64,000 bases of DNA from PXAP01 sp964421595 (GCA_964421595.1 CAYQXY010000009.1:68013-132012); one strand, 5' to 3'; counted from the first letter of the stretch, positions 9,459-19,103 are shown. The notes: generated from the sequence alone by a model not told the origin. A program made the numbers and translations.

Positions 9459-9812
9459 AAAGGGCAATAAATCATCTTCTGCCGGTGGCGGTATATCTTC
9501 ATATGGTGGCGTATTGCTGACGCCAGTGGAACCGGTTCCCGATAATTTTTCAATTTTCCAGGCTTTGACATCGGTATACCATCTCTCATTATATTCACGT
9601 GATTCGATATTCACACTTACCTGGATCTCATCCTGCTCTTTCAAAGAGGCAGCTTCACCAGCTTTATCTCCCCATGCACTGATACATACTTTCCTGGAAT
9701 ATTCACCAGGTGTTTCTATAATAAAATCCTGCTTTACCCAAGGACCATTTTTCCCTGTACCATTTTGCTGGGGTAGTAAATTCAGCAATTTGCCGGTCAA
9801 TACAATGTTCAT
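9456..9812 (-). CDS. DUF3127 protein, OB-fold-like, with SSB-like acidic tail
   Basis: The 118-residue protein matches the Bacteroidota DUF3127 family through the segments WVKQDFIIET, RKVCISAWGDKA and VNIESREYNERWYTDVKAWKI. The pattern of short strands and the motif YNGRWYTDV-like resemble single-stranded-DNA-binding OB folds, and the family is generally regarded as OB-like. A Pro/Gly/Ser-rich linker leads to a C-terminus of AEDDLLPF, which closely resembles the DDxPF tip by which SSB recruits repair and replication proteins. A role in DNA metabolism is therefore likely but inferred. It converges on the small secreted protein and is followed by a shared terminator. Confidence 0.85.
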   Translation of the reverse strand: MNIVLTGKLLNLLPQQNGTGKNGPWVKQDFIIETPGEYSRKVCISAWGDKAGEAASLKEQDEIQVSVNIESREYNERWYTDVKAWKIEKLSGTGSTGVSNTPPYEDIPPPAEDDLLPF

Positions 9813-9946
9813 CTGAGATTTATTTTAAGTTGATTAAGTATTATTGACGATACAATGCAATACTCAGAATCAGGTCATATATGCCTGACTGATTTGAGTC
9901 GAACTGCAATCAGTAACCTTATAATTATAGCCGGAGAAAAACCTGG

Positions 9947-10627
9947 CTATTCAACAATGTCAATCAGCTCAACTTCGAAAATAAGCATCATGTAAGGTTC
10001 AATCACTCCGCCCTGCCTTGGATTTGCCCCATAAGCCAGTTCCTGGGGAATATAAATATTCCATTTTGATCCGACCGGCATAAGCTGAAGCGCCTCTGTC
10101 CATCCGGGAATCACCTGGTTAAGTTGAAACTGTGCAGGTTCGCCACGTTCAACTGAACTGTCGAAAACTGTGCCATCAATAAGTGTTCCTGTATAATGAA
10201 CAACAACTTCATCGTCAACCGAAGGCGTGGGGCCGTCACCCATGGTAATAACTTCATATTGTATTCCTGATTCAGTGGTAGTGATTCCTTCCTTTAATTT
10301 ATTTTCGGCAAGGAAATTTTCCCCTTCTTCCAGATGCATTCCGAACTGAAGATTTGTGAAATAATCATTCAGCATCATGTTAGCCTGTTCAGGGTTCATA
10401 ATTGTTGTTTCGCCGTCAAATATCTCCTGAATAGCCATTGCTATGGCTTTCGGATTTATATCTTCCAGTCCGCTCATCTGAAGGCTCGATCCGAAAGTAA
10501 CACCTATGGCGTAACTGATAGAATCGTTCTCAGTCTCTAAACTGGTATTAATTGATTCATTTTGTTTGCAGGATGTAAATACAATTACAATAGCAATAAA
10601 GGCAGAAAAAAGGATTTTGGTTCTCAT
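9947..10627 (-). CDS. FKBP-type peptidyl-prolyl isomerase lipoprotein
   Basis: The 226-residue protein begins with a lipoprotein signal, lipobox FTSC (C20). An N-terminal helical dimerisation region with DSISYAIGVTFGSSLQ (about 36-110) leads to an FKBP domain (about 125-226) containing VVHYTGTLIDGTVFDSS, VIPGWTEALQLMPVGSKW and IPQELAYG, the usual proline-binding pocket residues. This is the Mip/FkpA-like arrangement. It would speed proline isomerisation in proteins folding in the periplasm. It is monocistronic with about 130 bases before the next gene on its side. Confidence 0.95.
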   Translation of the reverse strand: MRTKILFSAFIAIVIVFTSCKQNESINTSLETENDSISYAIGVTFGSSLQMSGLEDINPKAIAMAIQEIFDGETTIMNPEQANMMLNDYFTNLQFGMHLEEGENFLAENKLKEGITTTESGIQYEVITMGDGPTPSVDDEVVVHYTGTLIDGTVFDSSVERGEPAQFQLNQVIPGWTEALQLMPVGSKWNIYIPQELAYGANPRQGGVIEPYMMLIFEVELIDIVE

Positions 10628-11067
10628 AGTATTAATATCTGGTTATGGTTTTTTAATTTGGTTCCCGGAACAAGCCTGATGCTAACGATCAGATTTGCAA
10701 TATATTTCAATGCCGGGAAATTTAGATAAACATACTGAATAACGTTTTTATTTTGAGCAACGAAAGTAATCCAAATTTTTTAGTAAAACTAAATTAATTA
10801 ACAATATTTACCATAACCTGTCGGTCCGAAAACCTAATGATGTTTGATGAATGGCAGATCATACTGGGGAGAACGAGTGTGGTGGAAACGCAGAATATTC
10901 TGCTGTAACTAACAAGAGGTTAGGATTTTGTGCAGAAAACACAAAATTCTGAGCTGAAGGAGGAACCGCTTCGCTTTGCATGAATTTTTTTCATCCGTTT
11001 GTACTTGGTTCCGGATAAAAAGATTTCAAGTTCAATTGTCTGATTTAAGCGATAGATAGTTTGAATT
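10628..11067. other. Intergenic region, no gene recognised
   Basis: The 440 bases between the FKBP and mnmD genes contain the FKBP leader and no convincing gene. There is a small hairpin near 10926 (ATTTTGTG pairing with CACAAAAT) and a 22-codon open frame at about 10840-10910 with no known content. A minus-strand motif resembling TAnnTTTG but ending in TTTCG lies near 10760 and could be the FKBP promoter; its upstream box is not clear. Confidence 0.4.
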
Positions 11068-11736
11068 CTAAATGACATCAGGTTTTACGGCAATGATCAT
11101 CTCTCTCTTTCCAGGTGGACCGGGCACCCTTTTTATGTTAAGTCCGGCCAGTTTCATGTTCCTGCCTACCAGTCCCTTAGCTGAATAGGTCGATAAGACT
11201 GCCCCCGGGTTCATCATTCCGGCAAGGCGGACAAATATGTTGGCTGACCATAACGCGGACTGGACTTCCGGCCCGAAAGCATCAAAGTATATAATATCAT
11301 ATTTGAATGAATTGTGATAAGTAGTCATGTCATCATTGATTTTCATAAGCCTGAAGTATTCACTGATTTGTACTTCCTCATTCCATTTGCATTCGTGAAT
11401 TTTCAGAAATAACTTATGATTATTAAGGTTGTTGGCGAAATATCTTCCTATTTTCTGCCAGATGGCTTCTTCAACAGGATATAACTCGATGGAGTGAAAG
11501 CAAATTTGCTGTTTCCTGGTCTCAGATTCAATACAGGTCAGATAAGCATTTAATCCTGTTCCAAATCCAACTTCAAAAACGTTGGGATTCTTATGCTCGC
11601 TAAAATTCAGCGCTCTTTCAATATATACAAAATCAGATTCCTGTATAGCTCCATGAATTGAGTGATAATGTTCATTTAACTCAGGTACATAAAGGGTAGG
11701 AGAGCCATCGCCGGTCACAATAATTTTCTTTTGCAT
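11068..11736 (-). CDS. mnmD: tRNA 5-methylaminomethyl-2-thiouridine methyltransferase MnmD
   Basis: The 222-residue protein shows the MnmD signature: an N-terminal TGDGSPTLYVPELNEHYHSIHGA, a SAM-binding loop FEVGFGTGLNAYL, and the downstream block IYFDAFGPEVQSALWSANIF plus LSTYSAKGLVGRNMKLAGL, ending PGPPGKREMI. It completes the methyl transfer step of wobble uridine 34 modification (mnm5s2U) in tRNA. It corresponds to the methyltransferase half of MnmC; the FAD oxidoreductase half is absent, as is usual for stand-alone MnmD. It is last in a minus-strand run starting at 14584, 26 bases after the S41 peptidase gene. Confidence 0.93.
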   Translation of the reverse strand: MQKKIIVTGDGSPTLYVPELNEHYHSIHGAIQESDFVYIERALNFSEHKNPNVFEVGFGTGLNAYLTCIESETRKQQICFHSIELYPVEEAIWQKIGRYFANNLNNHKLFLKIHECKWNEEVQISEYFRLMKINDDMTTYHNSFKYDIIYFDAFGPEVQSALWSANIFVRLAGMMNPGAVLSTYSAKGLVGRNMKLAGLNIKRVPGPPGKREMIIAVKPDVI

Positions 11737-11762
11737 TAGAATTATGATAATAATTTATGTGA

Positions 11763-12782
11763 TCACCCGTCCGGGGTATGTTCTGTGATATACTTAATTG
11801 CGGCCTCAATAATTGTGTCAATCCCGCGCTCAGCATCATTACGCGTAAGGTTTACATTTATATTTGGATCTATTCCATTTTCGACATTGAACCCGTTTGG
11901 TGCCAGGGTTTGCGTTCGCGGGAATCTGTATCTCCATCCGTTAAGAAGTTCCTGATCGTATGGGGTTCCACCGCCGCCTCCGGTTTTATCGCCCATAATA
12001 GTTACATGCGGGAATGCGGTCATATTGAGGACAAAGTCATTGGTTGCACTGTAAGTTCTTCTGTTCGTCAGCACTACGACGGGCTTGGTAAACCGGATCT
12101 TCCCTTCCGGACTTACATAATTAGGCTGAGGTTCACTGAAATCGCCATGTCCGGGACCGGTTTTATAGCGATACCATGATACCAGCCTTCGTTTGTCTGC
12201 AAACCTGCTGGCAATTATTTTACCGTTATTGCTTAGTCCACCACTATTATTACGTACATCTATAACTATTCCTTTTAGTCCGGAATACTTTTCAATAATT
12301 TCATCAATATCCTTATTGCTTACCTGTTCGGCAAATGAGGCTATGTAAACATACCCGACAGAATCTCTTGCTGTCGACATAAATGGTCCTGTGGTTCTAT
12401 AATCTACCCCGAGGTAGTAGAAATTAACTAAGGTTAAATTAAAGTTTGCCGGGTAGGATGCATGCCAGTCCCAGTTTCTCGAACTGTCAAAGTCAGAGTA
12501 CAGGTTAACATGACCATCACGCAATTCAAATAACATGCCGGCCAGGATATCGAAAAACTGTCTTTCGGAAATGCCATTATTGATTTTTGGTTTATAGACA
12601 TGATAAATAGAATCCCAGTTTATGTTTTTGTACTCAAAGAATGAGTATTTGCCGTCGATAGTTGTCCACAATAATTCAAAATTATTTTCATGCGTGTTTT
12701 CCATATCGTTTTCAATAAATGCTTTCTCGCAGGATGCCAGTACCTGTATCAGAATAAGCAATATGATAACCGGTTTTAACAT
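11763..12782 (-). CDS. S41 family peptidase lipoprotein
   Basis: The 339-residue protein has a lipoprotein signal with lipobox LASC (C18). The C-terminal half carries the S41 (tail-specific/C-terminal processing) protease core: GIVIDVRNNSGG (about 171-182) and LTNRRTYSATNDF with the likely nucleophile S245. There is no clear PDZ domain between the N-terminal cap (with FELRDGHVNLYSD) and the core, so it belongs to the shorter tricorn-like branch. Such proteins cut periplasmic proteins or peptides. The gene starts 6 bases after the preceding barrel-like gene, so they are probably co-transcribed. Confidence 0.9.
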   Translation of the reverse strand: MLKPVIILLILIQVLASCEKAFIENDMENTHENNFELLWTTIDGKYSFFEYKNINWDSIYHVYKPKINNGISERQFFDILAGMLFELRDGHVNLYSDFDSSRNWDWHASYPANFNLTLVNFYYLGVDYRTTGPFMSTARDSVGYVYIASFAEQVSNKDIDEIIEKYSGLKGIVIDVRNNSGGLSNNGKIIASRFADKRRLVSWYRYKTGPGHGDFSEPQPNYVSPEGKIRFTKPVVVLTNRRTYSATNDFVLNMTAFPHVTIMGDKTGGGGGTPYDQELLNGWRYRFPRTQTLAPNGFNVENGIDPNINVNLTRNDAERGIDTIIEAAIKYITEHTPDG

Positions 12783-12788
12783 GTCTGG

Positions 12789-13631
12789 TCAAAGATTAAT
12801 TAAAGTTTGTATGTAAATTCCGTGGGTTGCCGATTTCAGGACATTGGAATTTTTATGGCCAAAGTACCCCCAACGGTAGCCGATTCGCCAGGTATTATCG
12901 TCTTTTAAACGGTAATCAAGTGATAATTCGCTTTCAAGGCTAAAGAAATTGTTCAGGGACTCAATATCAATGCTTCTAAAAAAGCTTTGTACATTACCGG
13001 TTCCGTGATTCAGAAAGCCGTCAGGCTTGATATAGGCATATCCGTTGCGGACAATTGCCGCAATAAATGGCACATGCAGATTAAAAGCAAGCAGGAAATT
13101 ATTTTTATCCCTGTCCAGCGAATATGAAGCCTGTCCGCTTAAACCCAGGGAAGTCACAAAGTATTGATTAATTGCACTATTTGTATACTTATTATGCTTA
13201 TAATGCCCCAAATTTGAATCAAGTGTCCCGCCAAAAAATAATTTCCCTGCACCACCCGCAAAAATGCCGGCAAATCTCATGTAAGAGTAACTACCGCCCG
13301 CTTTCAGATTTTTCATTCCAGCGTCTGTAAGATCGGGATAAATATCAGGATGAATTGTGCCGTAAAGTACTCTGATATTGAGTGTACTTAAAAAGGCATG
13401 GCTGCTCTTCATGTATCCGGCGTATCCTGATAAATGGCTGCCACTGTAATAAAGTGGTGATACTCCATTATCACGTATTCCAAGACCGGACCATCCGGCC
13501 CCTATAATGAGCTGATTGTTTTTTGTAATCGTCTCTGTTGTAAAAGGGGGCGGGCTATTCCCGGATAGTTTACCGGAAACAGACAATAGAAGTATCAATA
13601 ATATCAATTTATTGACAAAATGCTGTTTCAT
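12789..13631 (-). CDS. Predicted outer-membrane beta-barrel protein, unknown function
   Basis: The 280-residue protein starts with a signal peptide (cleavage likely near VSGKLSGNS). The rest is made of alternating hydrophobic and polar strands with many Gly and aromatic residues (SYMRFAGIFAGGAGKLFFGG, TSLGLSGQASYSL, NTWRIGYRWGYFGHKN) and ends in a strand with a hydrophobic last residue, as in outer-membrane barrels. I do not recognise a named family. Its place between a LolA-like gene (upstream) and an S41 peptidase gene (6 bases downstream) fits an envelope role. Confidence 0.7.
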   Translation of the reverse strand: MKQHFVNKLILLILLLSVSGKLSGNSPPPFTTETITKNNQLIIGAGWSGLGIRDNGVSPLYYSGSHLSGYAGYMKSSHAFLSTLNIRVLYGTIHPDIYPDLTDAGMKNLKAGGSYSYMRFAGIFAGGAGKLFFGGTLDSNLGHYKHNKYTNSAINQYFVTSLGLSGQASYSLDRDKNNFLLAFNLHVPFIAAIVRNGYAYIKPDGFLNHGTGNVQSFFRSIDIESLNNFFSLESELSLDYRLKDDNTWRIGYRWGYFGHKNSNVLKSATHGIYIQTLINL

Positions 13632-13774
13632 ATGCCGCTTCAGGCTCTAATACTGCTCAGGTTCAATTTACAAAGAGGGGTATGACCAATAAAATATCAG
13701 GAAAAACCCATTGCAATATATAGATTTTAAACGACTGTTTAAAGGGATAGCGGTATCTGATAACGGAATTCAGA

Positions 13775-14584
13775 TTATTTATCTATAATCTGAGTCGTAA
13801 TATACCTGGAGTATAAATTTTCCGGAAGCAGATCAATAAACCTGATTAGCGTTTGGTCAGTGTAAATTCTGTTATGAATATCTGTATCAAAAGAAATATC
13901 TCTGATCTTGATTATAGTGCCGTATCCTTGCTTATCGGGTTTTATTTCTATCCTTGTCGGTATTTCACGGCCGTATACTGTTTTAATTTCGCCCAGGGAT
14001 ATCATTCGTGTCATCTTTCCTTCTCTGTCGTAGTTTTCGGTCTTAAGATGCTGATATTTGTCCTTTGTTATCCAAATCTTTATTGTCCCCTGGTTTTTCA
14101 GGCTGTCCGGGGCAGGGGTGAGTTTAACAATATAACAATCCTTGCCTTCAATTTGACCGCTGCCGGCGATTGTTGAAGTGTAATTTTTTCTGAGTTCGGT
14201 TATATTTCCAATAAGGTCATAATTTATAAAGTCAGACCCCAGCCATGATTGTGTCATCATCGATGAATGTATTTTGGAAACCTGGTTATTGCCAGGTACA
14301 TAATTCCATATTTCACTTCCTGTCATCATATAAGTCATTCCTTTATCACGAAAAGGAGCCGTTATCGCAATTATTGAAAAATCATTATCTACATTCCATA
14401 CGTTGGCATAAATTTCACGGGTGAATTTGGGCCGGACAGTGGTCATCTGTATCTCGGCATAATAAGATTCCTTTTTTATTCCGGCCATTAATCCTGCAAG
14501 CACCGAGTCGGCATCATTTGCACTTGCAGAAACTGCAATTATGAAACCGGCTAAATGAAACAGGGATTTAAATAATGTATGCAT
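13775..14584 (-). CDS. LolA-like outer-membrane lipoprotein-sorting protein
   Basis: The 269-residue protein has an N-terminal signal peptide (cleavage near SASAND) and a LolA-like fold with an unclosed barrel signature. Key segments are TREIYANVWNVDNDFSIIAITAPFRDKGMTYMM, GSEIWNYVPGNNQVSKIHSSMMTQSWLGSDF and KDCYIVKLTPAP. This is the branch annotated as outer-membrane lipoprotein-sorting protein, often found with RND/MMPL-type exporters; none is present here. It probably carries a lipid or a hydrophobic cargo across the periplasm. It heads the minus-strand run. Confidence 0.85.
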   Translation of the reverse strand: MHTLFKSLFHLAGFIIAVSASANDADSVLAGLMAGIKKESYYAEIQMTTVRPKFTREIYANVWNVDNDFSIIAITAPFRDKGMTYMMTGSEIWNYVPGNNQVSKIHSSMMTQSWLGSDFINYDLIGNITELRKNYTSTIAGSGQIEGKDCYIVKLTPAPDSLKNQGTIKIWITKDKYQHLKTENYDREGKMTRMISLGEIKTVYGREIPTRIEIKPDKQGYGTIIKIRDISFDTDIHNRIYTDQTLIRFIDLLPENLYSRYITTQIIDK

Positions 14585-15120
14585 TTAAAATTTTATTAAT
14601 CTGATTATTAAATATAGCGAAAATTTATGTTGCAGAGTATGTTTTACAGCTGTTTTTCAATAATTATTTTAAAATATAAAATAACAATGATTTACTAAAG
14701 GCTATGGGTTTTTACCGGTTGACTGTCGGTTGCCGCATTTTGAAATCAAATCAGATGCCATTTTAGATAAAAACCAGAAAGCCAGTGTTATAAGTTAAGT
14801 TTCTGAATTTTTTTTATTAAAATTCTGTTCGTTTACGTACATTAGATGCACGGTTTAGCAACACACTTCTTCACAACTATCCATGGTAAATTATATATAG
14901 CCACAGCTCATTTGGCGAGTGATTGTTATTTTAGGAAATGGTCACCAGGTATTACCCGTTTTTATCGACTGTTGAAGGAAGTCATGTGATTATGAAAGCT
15001 GCGTATCACCATATTTTTTATGAAGGTTATTAACTAAGGGCCCTTTACCGTTTTCAAGGTCAAAATGACAGTTTGATTAATTATTATTTTATTTTTGTTT
15101 TCACATAACTCAGACCTTAA
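14585..15120. other. Intergenic region, no gene recognised
   Basis: This AT-rich divergent interval must carry promoters for the LolA-like gene (minus) and the 168-residue protein (plus), but I could not place either. A 47-codon open frame at 14846-14989 has no recognisable content and no ribosome binding site. Confidence 0.4.
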
Positions 15121-15627
15121 ATGATGCATAAAAAGTCCGGATATATTTTGATTATTGTTCAATCGGTTATAATAGCCCTGTTGCTATTGTATCTTGTTTT
15201 TTCCCTTGGGAAGGAAGATAAGATTTCGGCTCTTGAAAACAGGGTTACAGAACAAGAGAGGCTCATAGCAGTTTATGCTCAGCGGAATGACAGTCTTGCC
15301 ATACTACTCCAGGAAATTTCGATTACCGGTGCTGTACCACCCTTTCTCGATAAGGAACAATTAGAAAATCTGGTTGACAAAGGGTTAAGTGACCCGGTAA
15401 GAGATATCAGGCAGGATCTTGTTAAAAGTTCAGCGATAATTAATATGGAGGCAGTTCATGGTGGAAATATGGGGTTTTATTTCCATGACGGAATCCATAT
15501 CCTGAATGAGAAATGGGTTTTCGCCTATTTTGAAGATGGTCATATTGCAGGTGCAATGTTACTGAAATACGAAATTAACGAAGATGGCAGTCTGCGATGG
15601 GAGGTTCTGGATGAAACACCCTATTGA
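15121..15627 (+). CDS. Membrane-anchored protein of unknown function with coiled coil
   Basis: The 168-residue protein has one N-terminal membrane helix (about 8-28, ILIIVQSVIIALLLLYLVFSL) followed by a short coiled coil (ISALENRVTEQERLIAVYAQRN) and a globular periplasmic domain with GGNMGFYFHDGIHILNEKWVFAYFEDGHIAGAMLLKYEI. I do not recognise the family. The repeated phrase NEKWVFAYFEDGHIAG suggests a small beta domain that senses or binds something outside the inner membrane. Its last 7 bases overlap the end of the convergent rnz gene. Confidence 0.7.
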   Translation: MMHKKSGYILIIVQSVIIALLLLYLVFSLGKEDKISALENRVTEQERLIAVYAQRNDSLAILLQEISITGAVPPFLDKEQLENLVDKGLSDPVRDIRQDLVKSSAIINMEAVHGGNMGFYFHDGIHILNEKWVFAYFEDGHIAGAMLLKYEINEDGSLRWEVLDETPY

Positions 15628-16562
15628 GGACTGTCAGCCCTGATCTGCTCAATATGGTATATATCTCCTTCGTTGGCAGCATATGATTCGGAAAATTCTG
15701 ATCTGGCTTCATTAACCAGTGGTTCCGTTGTTTTATAGCGGGCTGAGAAATGGCCAATGATAAGCTTTGCCACATTTCCCTTCCGTGCAATAATTCCTGC
15801 TTCCCTTGCTGTTGAATGGCCCGTTTCCCTGGCTCTGTCCTTCATTTCATGAAGATATGTAGCCTCATGGTAAAGGATGTCTGCGTTCTTAATTACCGGC
15901 AATATTGATTCAGTGTACCTGGTATCTGTGCAGTAGGCAAGCGACCTGGCTTTTACAGGAGGCAGAGTCAGTAATGCATTTGGTATTGTTTGCCCCTTTT
16001 CATTCAGGAAGTCTTTGCCTGATTTAATATTATGCATTTCACTTACCGGAACATTGTGAAACCTTATCATCTCTTTTCTCAGGTTAAGCAATGGGGGTTT
16101 TTCCTGGAAAAGGAATCCGCATGCCGGTATTCTGTGCTTTAAGGGAAAGGAAAATACAAGAGCATTGCTGTCCTCGTATATCAGCTGTTTCTTTTTTGAG
16201 CCAAGCTGATGAAATATGATACGGAATGTAAGAGGATGATCATAAAAGTATTTAATATGGTCATTCAGTATTTGCTCCAGAAGGGGACTTGCATACAGAT
16301 GAAGGTCATACTTCCTGCCCAGCAGATTAAGCGTGCTTATAAGTCCGAATAACCCGAATGTATGATCACCGTGTATATGAGTAATAAAAATATGATCAAT
16401 TTTTCCGAATCCAATATTATTTCTCCTGAGCTGTATCTGGGTTCCTTCACCACAATCAATTAAAAAACACCGCTCATGTAAATTAACTACATGAGCGGCG
16501 GGAAATCTGGTGGAAGTAGGTACAGCAGAACTGCTTCCCAGTATTGTCAGCGAAAATGTCAC
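15621..16562 (-). CDS. rnz: Ribonuclease Z
   Basis: The 313-residue protein is a metallo-beta-lactamase-fold tRNA 3-prime endonuclease. The zinc motif H62-I-H64-G-D66-H67 (FITHIHGDHTFG) is intact, as are the N-terminal TILGSSSAVPTSTRFPAAHVV block, LAYCTDTRYTES and the late GHSTAREAG/IGHFSARY motifs with the further zinc ligands. It trims 3-prime trailers from tRNA precursors. The start is GTG at 16562; no nearby ATG keeps the conserved first strand. It starts 22 bases after the STAS gene, so the two are probably co-transcribed. Confidence 0.96.
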   Translation of the reverse strand: MTFSLTILGSSSAVPTSTRFPAAHVVNLHERCFLIDCGEGTQIQLRRNNIGFGKIDHIFITHIHGDHTFGLFGLISTLNLLGRKYDLHLYASPLLEQILNDHIKYFYDHPLTFRIIFHQLGSKKKQLIYEDSNALVFSFPLKHRIPACGFLFQEKPPLLNLRKEMIRFHNVPVSEMHNIKSGKDFLNEKGQTIPNALLTLPPVKARSLAYCTDTRYTESILPVIKNADILYHEATYLHEMKDRARETGHSTAREAGIIARKGNVAKLIIGHFSARYKTTEPLVNEARSEFSESYAANEGDIYHIEQIRADSPQ

Positions 16563-16584
16563 AACTATCTACATTGAGTTCTCC

Positions 16585-16941
16585 TTAAATGGTTTTCTTT
16601 TCAGTCTTAATGAACTCTTCAGCTTCCTTAACCGTCTGCGTAATATTCAAAACCGTATCCAGCTGGGATATAGTAATGAGTCTTTCGACAGCATCATTTA
16701 ACCCGGTAAGGACAAAAATACCGTTTGCATTTTTACTCAGTCTGTTGGCCACAAGAATAGCACTTAGTCCTGAAGAATCACAATATTTGCAATTACTCAA
16801 ATCCATTACCACATTGTTTTCTCCCTTTCCCGAGATAAGGACAAGTTCCGATTTCAATGCCGGTGCAATATGGGTATCGAGTTTTTCCTCAAGTACCTGA
16901 ATCATCGTGAAATGTTCAAACTTCTCAATATTAAATTCCAT
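16585..16941 (-). CDS. STAS-domain anti-sigma factor antagonist
   Basis: The 118-residue protein is a single STAS domain. The phosphorylation loop reads NVVMDLSNCKYCDSSGLSAIL, with S56 or S57 as the expected target of a serine kinase. Such proteins release a partner by binding an anti-sigma factor or kinase in the unphosphorylated form. No partner kinase or phosphatase is seen nearby. It lies between rpsA (53 bases upstream) and rnz. Confidence 0.9.
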   Translation of the reverse strand: MEFNIEKFEHFTMIQVLEEKLDTHIAPALKSELVLISGKGENNVVMDLSNCKYCDSSGLSAILVANRLSKNANGIFVLTGLNDAVERLITISQLDTVLNITQTVKEAEEFIKTEKKTI

Positions 16942-16994
16942 TGTAAAAAGTTTTAGTTATGATGCTTGTTTTATTACTGACAATCAATACCTGG

Positions 16995-19103
16995 TTATTT
17001 ATCATCGTCACCTGAATCTTCTGTTTCCTTGTCTTCCTTTTTCTTCTTTTTGTCCCTGGCAGTCTCCTCCATCTCCTCTTTCAGCGATGCAAGCTCGGAA
17101 ATGTCACCAAAAGTAGTCCTTTCAATGTTTGTTTTCATTTTTCTCATTGTCTTCTGGGCTGCCTGAGCAGGTTTAGCCTTTTGTGCTTCAGGTGATTCCT
17201 TTTCAACAACTTCTTCCTCATTTACCTTGGTGTGGGAAAGAATAATCCTTTTGGCTGTTTTAGAAAACTCGATTACCTTGAAAGGCAGTTTCTCTTCAAC
17301 TTTTGCCATTGATCCATCCTGTTTAGTCAGATGTCTTGAAGAAACAAAACCTTCCACGCCATATTGCAGGGCAACCAATGCACCTTTGTCAAATATTTCA
17401 ATGATAGTTCCTTCATGAACAGAGTCAACGCTGAACACTGTCTCAAATACATCCCATGGATTTTCTTCAAGTTGTTTGTGTCCAAGGCTTAGGCGGCGGT
17501 TGTCTTTATCAATCTCCAGAACAACGATCTCAATTTCCTCTCCGATAGCGGTAAATTCGGCAGGATGTTTTATTTTCTTTGTCCATGAAAGATCAGAAAT
17601 ATGGATCAGTCCGTCAACACCCTCCTCAATTTCAACAAAAACTCCGAAATTGGTGAAGTTTCTTACTTTAGCCATATGTTTGGATCCGACAGGGTATTTC
17701 TCTGCAACCAGTTCCCATGGATCAGACTTGAGTTGTTTAATTCCGAGTGACATTTTTCTTTCATCACGGTCAAGCGTAAGAATATGTGCTTCAACCATGT
17801 CGCCAACTTTCATGAATTCCTGTGCACTGCGCAGATGTTGCGACCATGACATTTCAGATACATGAATTAGTCCCTCTACTCCGGGGGCTATTTCAACGAA
17901 AGCACCATAATCAGCCATTACAACAACTTTACCAGTTACCTTGTCGCCGACTTTAAGGTCAGGACTAAGCGAATCCCATGGATGCGGGGTAAGTTGTTTC
18001 ATGCCAAGTGCAATTCTCTTCTTGGCATCATCAAAGTCAAGAATAACAACGTTAAGTTTCTGGTCAAGCTCTACTATTTCTTCAGGATGATTTACCCTGC
18101 CCCATGAAAGGTCAGTAATATGGATTAATCCGTCAACACCACCCAGGTCGATAAATACACCGTAGGAAGTTATATTCTTTACTGTACCCTCGAGTACCTG
18201 TCCTTTTTCGAGTTTGGCAATAATTTCTTTTTTCTGCTGCTCAAGCTCTTCTTCGATAAGAGCTTTATGTGAAACCACAACATTTTTAAATTCATGGTTG
18301 ATCTTTACAACCTTGAATTCCATAGTTTTACCTACATATGCATCGTAATCCCTTATAGGTTTGACGTCGATCTGCGAACCGGGGAGGAACGCTTCAATGC
18401 CAAAAACATCAACTATCATACCACCTTTGGTGCGGCATTTAATGTAACCTTTTATTATCTCATCATTATCCAGAGAAGCATTTACCCTGTCCCAGGACCT
18501 TAATGCCCTTGCTTTTTTGTGAGATAAAACCAGCTGACCTTTCTTGTCTTCCTGACTTTCAACGTACACTTCAACAGTGTCTCCAGGCTTAAGTTCAGGG
18601 TTATAACGGAATTCGTTCAAGCTGACAACAGCTTCGGATTTGTAACCTATATTGATTACGACTTCGCGTTTATTCAGCGAGATAACTGTACCGTCAACTA
18701 CTTCGTTTACATTGATAGTAGAAAGGGTTTTGTCATACATGGCCTCATATTTGGCCCTGTCTTTTTTAGAATAGCTGTCAGAGTCTTCTTCAAGGTGATC
18801 CCAGTCAAACTCTTCTGCAATTACTTCATTTTCCACCTCGGTTGCCGGATTTTCTGCAATCGGGTCAATAACTGCTACTTCTTCTTCAGGTTTTCCCTGA
18901 ACTTGTGCCATTTCGCCAGCAGTTTCGGTTGTATCCTGGCTTACTGGTGATTGTACCTCTTCAGTCCCTGTATTCTCTTCTTTAATATCATTTGTATCCT
19001 GATCAGAAGATACATTTTTTTCATTATCAACCTGATCATCCTGTCTTACACTCCCGCTCAAAGGCTCTTCATTTTTAGTGTTTTCATTTTCTTTCTCAGT
19101 CAT
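16995..19103 (-). CDS. rpsA: 30S ribosomal protein S1
   Basis: The 702-residue protein has six S1 domains, beginning near residues 134, 218, 303, 388, 473 and 560; the third to fifth are the most canonical (for example GVFIDLGGVDGLIHITDLSW). The first 110 residues are an acidic, low-complexity extension and the last 80 are charged (ARDKKKKKEDKETEDSGDDDK), both usual for Bacteroidota S1. S1 binds mRNA leaders on the ribosome, which matters in a phylum that largely lacks Shine-Dalgarno sequences. A minus-strand TACTTTTG at 19169-19176 could be its promoter -7 box, but a clear -33 box is missing. Confidence 0.97.
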   Translation of the reverse strand: MTEKENENTKNEEPLSGSVRQDDQVDNEKNVSSDQDTNDIKEENTGTEEVQSPVSQDTTETAGEMAQVQGKPEEEVAVIDPIAENPATEVENEVIAEEFDWDHLEEDSDSYSKKDRAKYEAMYDKTLSTINVNEVVDGTVISLNKREVVINIGYKSEAVVSLNEFRYNPELKPGDTVEVYVESQEDKKGQLVLSHKKARALRSWDRVNASLDNDEIIKGYIKCRTKGGMIVDVFGIEAFLPGSQIDVKPIRDYDAYVGKTMEFKVVKINHEFKNVVVSHKALIEEELEQQKKEIIAKLEKGQVLEGTVKNITSYGVFIDLGGVDGLIHITDLSWGRVNHPEEIVELDQKLNVVILDFDDAKKRIALGMKQLTPHPWDSLSPDLKVGDKVTGKVVVMADYGAFVEIAPGVEGLIHVSEMSWSQHLRSAQEFMKVGDMVEAHILTLDRDERKMSLGIKQLKSDPWELVAEKYPVGSKHMAKVRNFTNFGVFVEIEEGVDGLIHISDLSWTKKIKHPAEFTAIGEEIEIVVLEIDKDNRRLSLGHKQLEENPWDVFETVFSVDSVHEGTIIEIFDKGALVALQYGVEGFVSSRHLTKQDGSMAKVEEKLPFKVIEFSKTAKRIILSHTKVNEEEVVEKESPEAQKAKPAQAAQKTMRKMKTNIERTTFGDISELASLKEEMEETARDKKKKKEDKETEDSGDDDK

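Noticed and set aside
14846..14989. 47-codon open frame between the LolA-like gene and the 168-residue protein
   Set aside because: No ribosome binding site, family or coding-like composition; treated as chance.
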